Source: Thalassiosira profunda
Lineage: Eukaryota; Bacillariophyta; Thalassiosirophyceae; Thalassiosirales; Thalassiosiraceae
Direction: 5' to 3'
Assembly: GCA_036939355.1 (NCBI GenBank)
Contig: JALLAP010001020.1
Span: forward strand, 1-13,775
DNA: 13,775 nucleotides
In this document: positions 1 to 7,138 of the stretch, in pieces
How positions within the stretch are numbered: the first letter of the stretch is position 1
Layout of the letters: each line of letters begins with the position of its first letter
Translations under genes and position numbers: made by a program
Notes under the pieces: generated by a model
Told to the model about the DNA's origin: nothing
Database searches by the model: none
The model's input: the letters and a program-made list of their open reading frames with translations, nothing else

Positions 1-187
1 CGTCCAGCCCGGCGAAGAGGGTGTACGATCCGCCGAAGGGATTCTTGCGGAAGAACAGCTCGAAGTGCGCCGGGCGTCTATGCTGTCCCGTCTTCCAGTA
101 GGCGTAGCACATGGTCAGCTGGTAGAGATCCGTGAGGAGGGGGCCGACGAGGTTGTTCGTCGGCGGCTGGGGCACGTCGTCCGTCAT
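1..187 (-). CDS. NAPRT: Nicotinate phosphoribosyltransferase, N-terminal part (cut by window edge)
   Basis: The minus strand is open from an ATG at 187-185 to the window edge, giving 62 codons without a stop. The reading contains [18 protein letters not shown] near residues 17-34 and [20 protein letters not shown] near residues 42-61. Both match the conserved N-terminus of nicotinate phosphoribosyltransferase, including the family's TDLYQLTM and FFRKNPF signatures. The enzyme makes nicotinate mononucleotide from nicotinate and PRPP in the Preiss-Handler route of NAD salvage, normally in the cytosol. The start is well supported: about 16 residues precede the first conserved block and no other ATG precedes it in frame. 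It is transcribed away from the transferase gene at 710, so the two probably share the interval 188-709. The catalytic core lies outside the window. The family call is secure; whether the full gene is intact cannot be seen. Confidence 0.93.
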   Translation of the reverse strand, partial: MTDDVPQPPTNNLVGPLLTDLYQLTMCYAYWKTGQHRRPAHFELFFRKNPFGGSYTLFAGLD

Positions 188-709
188 GATTGCTTGATAT
201 GTCTCAATCGATGTTGATGGGTTCGCCTGCCGTCTGCCGCCTGCTGTATGATATGCCACCGAATCAAGCAGCGAAGGGCCAACCCTCTCTAGGTAAGGTG
301 TCAGAGAGAGGCGGCGCGGCGGTAGAGCGACGATCGTCGGCGCGAGCGGGCGAGGAAGCCACGAGCGAGAGGGCCTGGCTAGCAGCTATTGTAGCAGGAG
401 CGAGGCGGCAGGCGTCAAGAGGTTTAGTGCTACACAAATTGATGCACCTATCGAAATAAAGTTGGCTGAGGTCTCTGTACGTACGCGTAAGTCCAATCGG
501 CGGACTATTGTACTTCCAGTGTTGTCAAACTTTGTGAATTTACACACTCATACACTCCTCCGTGTCGGCGCAGGCGCAGGCCTAAATATGGCCTCCACTT
601 CTCCCCTCCCGGCCGCGCCCTGATCCTACCTCTTGCAAAGCAGCGCCAGTATCTGCAGGCCCCGCAGTGGGCGCGGCAGTATTGAACGAAATCGGCAGCC
701 CAGCAGAGA
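188..709. promoter_or_regulatory. Shared divergent upstream region between NAPRT and the transferase gene
   Basis: This 522-bp stretch separates two genes that point away from each other. I see no convincing gene in it: the 89-codon reading at 190-459 is Arg/Ala-rich, resembles no family I know and overlaps the NAPRT 5' leader. An AATAAA at about 455 and a GTACGTAC palindrome near 475 are visible but not diagnostic. It probably holds both promoters and both 5' UTRs. Confidence 0.5.
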
Positions 710-1944
710 ATGTCCAGTGCCATACTCGTCGGTTGCAACTTCCTCTCATCGGCACGCGAGAAGCAGAAGGACAAACGAAGAAATTCGAGGCGGACCGCAT
801 TCATGAACGGCAGCGGCGGCTCTGCCAAGGGTGGCTCCGCCAACGGCCGGGCCGGCCGCCATGCCCTGGCGCCGGGGGATGATCCCAACGCCCTCCTGCC
901 CTACTACCTCCAACCCATCGTTCGCCATTACCACGACGATTTCTGGGTATCACGCTCGTTTGACCCGCGGCTGATCGTGCAGCTCATGGCCGAGGGATTC
1001 CTGCCCATCGCCACGAGTGGGTATTTGCTGCCCAAACTCCATATCGAGCGATGCGTGCTGCGGCTCAATCCGACGTCGGAACTGCACGTATCGAGGTCGA
1101 CGCGGAAAAAGTGCAAGCGGTTTCTGCTCAGCGTGAACGAGGCGTTCGATTGGGTGGTGGCCGGGTGCCATCGACAACAGTGAGTTGCAAATAAGTGGTG
1201 TTTTTGTGAACCTATGCAACGTTGCAATCTAATGCAATTTTCCTCAGCGGAACGAACTGGCTGTACCCGCAAATCGTCGACGCCTTCCGAACAATCCACA
1301 AACGAACGTCGGAGGGGAACGCGGGGGGCTTCAATGCCACTATAATAGACGAGGAGACGCAACAACCGGGGGACTACACGCCTGTGCGCTTGTATTCGAT
1401 AGAGATATGGAACGCCAAGACCGGGGCCCTGGCCGGGGGAGAGCTGGGATACAGCGTTGGGGGCGTGTACTCCAGCCTGACGGGCTTCTCGGACGAGGAT
1501 GCCGCCGGATCGTGCCAGCTCGTGGCGCTCGGAAAGCTCTTGGAACGATGTGGCTTCGAGTATTGGGATTTAGGCATGGATTTAGATTACAAGAGACGAC
1601 TCGGCGCAACAATTGCGCAGAGGACAGAGTTTCTCGGCATTGTCAAGCGTTCGAGGATAGAGAACAAGGGAGTTGTGCTGCAGTGCGGCGGCGAGAGGAG
1701 AAACGCAAAAGATTTGGTGGACTGGCCGAGCTCTGCAGTATCAGCAAATGGGGATGCGACAAAGAAAGCAGAGGGAGGTAGGAAGAATCCACAGCCACCA
1801 TCTGAAAGCAACAATACGGAGGATGAGAGAGATGGCCGGTCATCCCACGAGCAGAGCAGAAAGCGCCTCCATGAACAAAATGGAGACAGTGAAGAGGAGC
1901 ACGAGCACAAAGTTGGAAAGGAAGCAGTATCTGCTGCCCCCTAG
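710..1944 (+). CDS. aat: Leucyl/phenylalanyl-tRNA-protein transferase homologue, two exons
   Basis: Exons 710-1179 and 1248-1944 join through a 68-nt GT-AG intron to give 388 residues. The order of conserved blocks matches bacterial Aat: PYYLQPI (residues 64-70), a block with ELHVSRSTRKKCKRF (124-138) aligned to the LHISRSMKRF region of E. coli Aat, YSIEIW (206-211), GGELGYSVGG (220-229), and WDLGMD followed by LGA (263-277). The family moves Leu or Phe from tRNA to N-terminal Arg/Lys of proteins, marking them for degradation by the N-degron route. By my alignment from memory, the E. coli D-C-Q motif (Asp186, Gln188) corresponds to D264-L-G266, so the Asp is kept and the Gln is not. Residues from about 295 form a charged low-complexity tail absent from the bacterial enzyme. 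An in-frame ATG at 803 (357 residues) is an alternative start. No clear organelle leader is visible. Confidence 0.85.
1180..1247 (+). other. Intron in the Aat-like gene
   Basis: The donor is GTGAGT at 1180 and the acceptor is TTTTCCTCAG ending at 1247 (68 nt). Removing it joins a split codon into His and restores the family alignment across the junction (GCHRQ-H-GTNW). Two GTTGCAA words lie inside. Confidence 0.9.
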
Positions 1945-2115
1945 ACGAAGTCGAGAAAGCCGGAGGGGGAGACTTTGCGTGGATTTCTATGATTGCTGAT
2001 GGCTGAAAGTTTGGGGTCCAAATCAATCCAACGCACCCAACCCTTCCCCCCCTCTTTTTCGGTCAACCGTAAATTGATTGTCGACTGAAGAAGAAAAGGA
2101 TCATTACCAGCGAAT
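1945..2115. promoter_or_regulatory. Aat-like 3' UTR and probable Smr-gene upstream region
   Basis: This 171-bp gap has a C/T-rich run at 2040-2060. No gene is visible. The 5' end of the next gene is uncertain, and part of this stretch may be transcribed with it. Confidence 0.35.
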
Positions 2116-3769
2116 ATGGAGACCGAAGCAAAGGAGCAGCTGACGTGGACTCTTCTCCGGAAGATGTAGAGGACGCGCTAACGCGACGCTGCGCTCTAAT
2201 TTCGGATCGCATCGTTGGGAAAGCGAACATGCCCACTGGCTTCCAGAGCTATTCGCAAATGCGAGTGGAAAAGGAAGCGATGGCTGGAAAGACTTGCCAT
2301 GTGATGTGAAGACTATCCTTTACAACACTTCGATGGCCGGGGTCAATGGCGTCTCCAAAGTGAAGAACGATTCCTTTGTCCAGGTGCTCATTTTCCTCAG
2401 GCGCGTCATCGACAGCATCCTCGGTGACTCTGCTTTCAATTGGAACCTCTGGCAGGCGACTCGTTCATCGTACATAATTGCGTCGGACTTGTTGATGGGC
2501 GAAGATCAAACGAAAGCAATGCTCATGATCTTCTGTGGCGCCGTGTTTCAGGAGTGCCTGGCATCTGGCGTTTACGTCGTTGAGTGGGTATTGAAGAAAC
2601 GTGCGTCGATGAAAGTCGTGGACACGCAGGCAGCAAGGTCGACTCCTATTCTTTGGGCAGCTATTTCAACTGTGTACTTACATCAGCCGCGCCGTGGACC
2701 ATACCCGCACGCCGGTGGCCATGGCGAGCTTCCTGGAGTCGTTCCTTACAAACTATGCGGATACACGCTCGTTAGCGACTCAGCTGATAGATTTCAGAGG
2801 TGACGCGCCCGACTCCCCCATCCACTCATTCATTGCGCATGGTCCATCCAGGCGAGTGGTTCGTCTAACCATGCTTGTGATGGCTAATGGCGACAGTGGT
2901 AACTTCTCGGACGGCTCTCCATCCTCTTATCACGAGCTCGAAGTGTACCAGCACACTCTTGTCTGTTGGGTCTTCAGCCTCTGCTTTTCGTTCAACACAG
3001 TGAACATGAAAGGCTTGCTCAGTGGGTCTTGGGATGTTCCAACAACCATACGCGCCAATATCCAGTTCGGGGGTGCGCCTACGATTTATCTCGCTAGACG
3101 GGCAATAAGACTTTGAGCGATGTTGGCGTGGACAGCGATACCATCTTCTTCTTCAAAGGCTCCGGAAAGGGTGGCCTCGAAAAAGGAGAGCAACGCAAGG
3201 CGAGCAAAAGGGCGGCAACGGTCGCGAAAGAACAAGTGCCCATCCAGCCAAGCTCCGAGATTTTGAGAGAGCAACACTCGAGGGCTATGGAGCCTGTCCT
3301 CGACGAGCTTCGCCCTCGGCTGAAGGCTATCAGAGAAAAGCTCGCAAGTCAGTCGCTGGTCAAAACTCGCCCGAAGGAGAGAAAGTCGAAGAAGTCTTCT
3401 GTTGACAAGGAGAACTCCAACAGTGTAGCACCGATGCTACCCTCCTCTGCCGGTGGCAAGGCGGGCAAGACTGTTTATCCGGTCCTGGTCGGAGAGCCCT
3501 CCAACCTTTACAAAACCTCTCGCCTTTGCCCCCGGAACAGGCCACGCACCATCACGCTGGACTTGCACGGATGCTCCCGCGTCGAGGCGCTGAGACGACT
3601 CAACAAAGGGTTAAAAGAGTGGGTCGAGCGCGCCATGAAGGGAGAGCATCCCTTCACCGTCCCGGTTGACATTGTCTGTGGCGGTGGAAACCAAATCCTG
3701 TCAGATCTGGTGGCCAAATTCATCCGCGAGAACGCCCAAATTGCAAACAGGCCCAGGGGCTTGGCTTGA
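2116..3769 (+). CDS. Smr-domain protein gene, reading frame broken in several places
   Basis: The intact C-terminal segment (open from 3098, stop at 3769) ends in an Smr domain: TLDLHGCSRVEALRRL at about 3550-3597, then IVCGGGNQILSDLV near 3670-3712. Smr domains bind or cut nucleic acids. Here the usual HGxG motif reads CGGG, as I recall for diatom homologues. A basic, Lys-rich linker precedes it. Upstream, protein-like text continues but jumps frame: METEAKEQLTWT (2116-2151), then SSPEDVEDALTRR to EKEAMAG (about 2151-2285), then WKDLPCDVKTIL to VVEWVLKKR (about 2285-2605), then SKVDSYSLGSYFNCVL (2632-2679), then YISRAVDHTRTPVAM to GGAPTIYLA (2679-3096), then TGNKTLSDVGVDSD (from 3098). Every change is in the same sense, as if one base were missing. 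One canonical intron (2588-2660, or 2638-2686) could replace the two middle changes. Pseudogene, assembly error or unusual decoding all remain possible, and the true start is unsettled. Confidence 0.6.
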
Positions 3770-3924
3770 TATCTTTTGGCAATCTTGCATGCCTGGCTGT
3801 TATTCTGATGTGGACTCGAGTGCTCCGTAGCTGGGCTGGTGAAAATGCATTGCTTATATGTTGTTGAGTTGCTGCAGAGAGGTTGCTGGTATAAAAAACG
3901 GCTCCCACCTCCACGTTGTCTCCT
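3770..3924. other. Convergent 3' interval between Smr gene and Psf2
   Basis: The 155 bp between two stop codons facing each other should hold both 3' UTRs. A TATAAAAA at about 3891 lies here, but no gene starts downstream of it, so it is probably not a promoter. Confidence 0.4.
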
Positions 3925-4869
3925 TTACCGATGACGCCTCAGACCGCCCGATCGACCAGCATTATCGTCTTCCTCCCCTTCCATCTCGTCCAATGGCCTC
4001 GGCTCCTCCAGCTCTTCTTCTCCCACCTCGTCCTCGTTTTGCTCCTCTCCCCCTGCAGCCTCGCTTTCCCTCGCCAGCCTGGACTGACGCAGTCTTCCCC
4101 TGCCCTCACTCGCAGCGCTTGCCCTTCCACTGCCTCCGGCCGTTCTGGCATTGGCATCTGCTTCCACATCCTTATTTGAGGTGGAGCCCCTTCCCACCAG
4201 CTCCCGGTGCAGCCGAAACGCCTCGGCCACAAACGGCTTGATGGCGTGCATCTCCAAACTTCCAATGTTGGTCACATCAATAACGCTCTCGGCGGTGCTC
4301 CGCGCGACCAACGTCGAGGCGCTCAATTGGTGGACGTTCCCCCGGATCTTCTCAATCCGCACCGCGGCAATGTCCTCCAACAGAATCTTGATCTGGTCCG
4401 CGTCCGGAATTTCCACGTCCCCCGCCGCATCTCCGGCCATGGAGCCGGTGCCGCTCCCCGCCCGGCACGCCGCCATGATGGCGCGGGCAATCTCCGCGTG
4501 GCGGAAGGGGAGGTCGGGCGAAAAGCTCGCCTCGTTCGGATCCCGCTCGAACTTTAACACCCCCTTCAGGACCTCCGCGTCCATCCAGCTCGGGGGGACG
4601 ATCTTGGCCAACTTTCGCCGCCGGAGCATGGTCGCCAGCCACAGTGGGACGACGGCGTCCATCCCCGCCCGGAACGGGCCGACGGTGCCGGAAAGCAGCT
4701 CCATCGGCTCGGGGAGGGTGAACGACGGGACGATGGTGACGGACTCGTCCCCGGCCAGGAAGGAGGAGGCGTTGATTGCGCGGGTGGGGGAGAGGGTTTG
4801 GTTGCCGAAGAAGGAGACGGCTTGGGACGAGCCAGAGGACGAGGCGCCGCCGGCGCTGGGAGTGGCCAT
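3925..4869 (-). CDS. PSF2: GINS complex subunit Psf2
   Basis: The 314-residue product carries the Psf2 signature in order: SFLAGDESVTIVPSF (residues 36-50), GTVGPFRAGMDAVVPLWLA (61-79), IVPPSWM (90-96), a LKFERD block (105-110), LPFRHAEIARAIM (120-132), IKILLEDIAAVRIEKIR (160-176) and LEMHAIKPFVAEAF (205-218). Psf2 is one of four GINS subunits; GINS with Cdc45 and MCM2-7 forms the replicative CMG helicase in the nucleus. The ATG at 4869 is chosen because it lies just upstream of the conserved core; the open frame continues to 5358, but that part is low-complexity and runs over the Mpv17-like leader. Compared with the usual ~185-220 residues there are about 30 extra N-terminal residues, a Gly/Ala/Asp insertion at about 137-155 and a strongly acidic tail after about 270. 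No intron is evident. Confidence 0.93.
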   Translation of the reverse strand: MATPSAGGASSSGSSQAVSFFGNQTLSPTRAINASSFLAGDESVTIVPSFTLPEPMELLSGTVGPFRAGMDAVVPLWLATMLRRRKLAKIVPPSWMDAEVLKGVLKFERDPNEASFSPDLPFRHAEIARAIMAACRAGSGTGSMAGDAAGDVEIPDADQIKILLEDIAAVRIEKIRGNVHQLSASTLVARSTAESVIDVTNIGSLEMHAIKPFVAEAFRLHRELVGRGSTSNKDVEADANARTAGGSGRASAASEGRGRLRQSRLARESEAAGGEEQNEDEVGEEELEEPRPLDEMEGEEDDNAGRSGGLRRHR

Positions 4870-4956
4870 GTTGCTGATGATGTCGGAGGGTTCGCCGGGA
4901 CAATTTGCAAGCGGCGGAGCCCAAGATGGGGATAGGAGGGGGGGTGCACCGTCGAC

Positions 4957-5001
4957 TGCCGGCTCGGGCGACTGAGGGCGCTTGCCGGCTCGGCGACTGA
5001 G
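4957..5001. repeat. Imperfect direct repeat in the Psf2/Mpv17-like promoter
   Basis: TGCCGGCTCGGGCGACTGAG at 4957-4976 recurs at 4983-5001 with one G fewer in the G run. The second copy runs into the palindrome at 4992-5006. Confidence 0.8.
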
Positions 5002-5006
5002 TCGCC
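4992..5006. promoter_or_regulatory. 15-bp palindrome, candidate protein-binding site
   Basis: GGCGACT-G-AGTCGCC is a perfect inverted repeat with one central base. A closely related element (12 of 13 bases over CGACT-R-AGTCGCC) occurs at 8575-8587 in another divergent promoter. The GAGTC core is loosely like bZIP half-sites; no factor can be named. Confidence 0.45.
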
Positions 5007-5144
5007 CGGTGGTTGAGTCGAAAAGCAAGAGAGGCGGGACTAACGCCACGTCGGCCTGTCGCGCCTTCCTCCTGCCTCCTCCCTCCTCCCTCCTCCACCT
5101 CCACCCCGCGGGCCGCCATAATATTGTACGGCTCCGAGGCAACC

Positions 5145-6050
5145 ATGAAGGCGATAATACTCTCCAGCGTCCTCGCCCTAGCGCTCCTCGGCGGCGCCGT
5201 CGGATTCGCGCCGGCGCGCCGCTATCGAACCAGCCTCTGCGGCAGCCGGAGAGAACGTTCCCTCTGGGCGCGTTGAAGACGGACGAGTTGCAAACGGCGA
5301 CGACGGCAACGACGGCGAACGATGCGCCGACGAAACTAATGGACCCGCTGCTGGACATGCAGACGGACGAAGACGACGCAGCAGTAACGCCCGGTTGGTC
5401 CTACGGCGAATTTGCAAAGGCCTATCCCAATCTGAATAACATCGTCATCGCGACAATAAAAACGGCCTCGGCAGATCTCCTCGCACAGGTGGCCATTGCA
5501 CACACGCCGGTGGGCGAGATCGACTGGCAGCGCGCCTTCCTCTTTTGCGCGTTCGGGGCCACCTATCTCGGCGCTTTTCAATATTGGTACCAAGTCAATA
5601 TCTTCAAGAAGGTGAGTGCTCGTTCTCTCTTGTGCATCTTTTGACAATCTTAACGCTGATCCCTGCTCACGTTGCAAACACAAGCTGTTCGATGTGGACA
5701 AGTTCACCTCGCAACCCTGGGGCGAAAAGATAAAGGATACCGAGGGGTTGAAATCGCTCGCGGCGCAGACGGCAGTGGATCTCACGGTGCTGACCCTAAT
5801 TTACCTTCCAACGTTCTACGTGTTCAAGGCAGGCGTCTTTTCCGGGAGTACCGACCCGTCGGTGTGGCTGTCGACTGGACTGGAGAACTACTCGACCAAC
5901 TTCAGCAAAGATGAATTCGACTTGATACGGGTCTGGGCGCCGGCAGATTTGGTGTGCTTCTCGGTGCCGTTGTATTTGAGACTTCCCGTACGGCATGTTG
6001 TTAGTTTTGTTTGGACAGCTTACTTGAGCTTTTCGCGGGGAGGGCATTGA
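5145..6050 (+). CDS. Mpv17/PMP22-family membrane protein, possibly plastid-targeted
   Basis: The body is secure: an exon to 5611 and a second exon 5685-6050 join through a 73-nt intron. It contains IVIATIKTASADLLAQVA, then a block with FGATYLGAFQYWYQVNIF, and near the C-terminus RVWAPADLVCFSVPLYLRLP with VSFVWTAYLSF, the classic Mpv17/PMP22 ending. These are small four-helix proteins of organelle inner membranes or peroxisomes; their transported substrate is poorly defined. In the body's frame the first ATG is 5339, giving 212 residues. A better leader begins at ATG 5145 in another frame: a hydrophobic signal peptide followed by VGFAPARR, which resembles the FAP motif of stramenopile plastid precursors. 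That frame stops at 5276, so joining it to the body needs a one-base shift around 5215-5275. I found no credible intron that would do it without removing the leader's core. Its start context, CAACCATGAA, is the same as at 8885. Confidence 0.82.
5612..5684 (+). other. Intron in the Mpv17-like gene
   Basis: The donor GTGAGT at 5612 follows AAG, and the acceptor CACAAG ends at 5684 (73 nt). It falls between codons and joins NIFKK to LFDVDKF, restoring the family sequence. Confidence 0.92.
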
Positions 6051-6089
6051 TCGGACACATGAAGTTCAGAGGAGGTGATACTGTTGGCG

Positions 6090-6971
6090 TTATTTTAGCC
6101 CTCGGGCCTCGACAGCGAAACAAAACTGTTGCATCTTGAGACGAGTGCAGAAGCGCTTATGCCGTTCCCAATCTTCGGCTTGACATTCTGATGAGGGCGG
6201 TTAGTTGAGGGAAATATCGGTATAACGACACAAGACGCAACAAAACGTACCCTTTGAGCAATATTGATACCTCTAAGAGGATATGAGTTGAGGACCAATG
6301 TTTATGAGGATGATACATAGACTGGGAGCTAGGCGCAATGAAGAACGTACCTTGCAGCGAGAACAGACGAAGTGCTGAGTTACCTCTTTCCTGGCCTTGC
6401 AGTTGCAACAAATGCCACTGACGGATTTATTTTTCACCGCCTTGAACCACTCGTCAAGGCAGCCGCACTGATTATTGAGGCGCCCTGCGAAGAATTTGAC
6501 CAGCCGGCGCTCATCACCGTGAAAAGTATCGTGATTGCGCAAACAGAAGAAGTTGTCGACCCGCCCTTGATTATAGTTCTCGAGCATGAAGATCGCCATG
6601 GCCACTGCCCCGCCGGCTTCCATGCATTCATTCGGGCCGCCGTAAACCCCCAATATGATGTTCGTTCCCGCTTTTACAAGCATTTCTCGCAGCGTCTCCC
6701 TCGCGTCGTCATCGGCCCAAACGCTTGGAACTTTCTGGTGCGTTAGCACAAGGCCCGCCAGTGCCGATTGCAAGAAGTTTTCGTTCTGCCACTCATCGAA
6801 AAAGATCTGGTACCATCTGTGCATGTCGCCGCCCTGCGGAATGACAGGAGTAAGCCCGTGGTTGCACTTTTGGCTTTTCGGGACCTGCGTTGTAACCATG
6901 AGAGGCAGCCCGACGGTTGTCTTGCTTGCCTTCCTCCTGGCTCGTCCCTGCTGTCGTTTCCGCGAGGGCAT
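6090..6971 (-). CDS. MYND zinc-finger protein, three exons
   Basis: Exons on the minus strand are 6971-6351, 6272-6251 and 6187-6090, giving 246 residues. The C-terminus forms a complete MYND finger only when both introns are removed: C188-x2-C191-x11-C203-x2-C206-x5-C212-x3-C216-x7-H224-x3-C228. MYND domains bind two zinc ions and usually mediate protein contacts. The N-terminal ~180 residues begin with a basic stretch (MPSRKRQQGRARRK) and contain WADDDARETLREMLVKAG and VYGGPNECMEAGGAVAMAIF, which I recall as typical of a large diatom MYND family; their function is unknown to me. The middle exon is only 22 nt and encodes RYQYCSK plus one base. The stop lies 39 bp from the Mpv17-like stop, so the 3' UTRs probably overlap. 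Without splicing the frame ends at 6273 with a half finger, so a gene caller ignoring introns would truncate it. Confidence 0.88.
6188..6250 (-). other. Second intron of the MYND gene
   Basis: On the minus strand the donor is GTACGT from 6250 and the acceptor CCCTCATCAG ends at 6188 (63 nt). Splicing creates the Glu codon between YCSK and CQAEDW of the MYND finger. Confidence 0.87.
6273..6350 (-). other. First intron of the MYND gene
   Basis: On the minus strand the donor is GTACGT from 6350 and the acceptor TCCTCTTAG ends at 6273 (78 nt). Splicing joins CSRCK to RYQYCS and restores the finger spacing. Confidence 0.85.
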
Positions 6972-7138
6972 TTTTGGTAAGCTACTCTAGAGTGGCGGTC
7001 CGTCGCTCTAGTGTGGTCCAACGTATCTCTCTGCCGTAGTCGAAGCCAGCGCGTCCTCGTGTTTTGGTATCAAAATTCCAACTGCCGAAATGAAAGTGCC
7101 CAAAATTCGTATGGTATCAATTCAAATTGTATCCTGCC
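6972..7138 (-). promoter_or_regulatory. Interval between two minus-strand genes
   Basis: These 167 bp should carry the 3' UTR of the oxidoreductase gene and the promoter of the MYND gene. GGTATCAA occurs twice (about 7065 and 7113), and CAATT-CA-AATTG is a short palindrome near 7118-7129. No gene is seen. Confidence 0.35.

Larger units (their letters stand above)
4870..5144. promoter_or_regulatory. Divergent promoter between Psf2 and the Mpv17-like gene
   Basis: This 275-bp interval contains a near-identical direct repeat (4957-4976 and 4983-5001), a perfect 15-bp palindrome at 4992-5006 and an E2F-core-like GGCGGGA at 5033-5039. E2F sites commonly control replication genes in animals and plants. 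A regulatory link to Psf2 is inference only. Confidence 0.45.

Noticed and set aside
190..459. 89-codon open reading on the plus strand
   Set aside because: Arg/Ala-rich with no family resemblance, and it overlaps the NAPRT 5' leader; it looks like a chance reading.
3888..3900. TATAAAAA as a promoter
   Set aside because: It lies between two convergent stop codons with no gene start downstream on that strand.
5169..5233. A 65-nt GT-AG intron that would join the Mpv17-like leader to its body
   Set aside because: The length and frame work, but the donor (GTCCTC) is poor and splicing would delete the signal-peptide core and the FAP motif.
4870..5358. N-terminal extension of the Psf2 frame to 5358
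   Set aside because: The extra 163 residues are low-complexity, run antisense over the Mpv17-like leader, and the ATG at 4869 sits properly before the conserved core.
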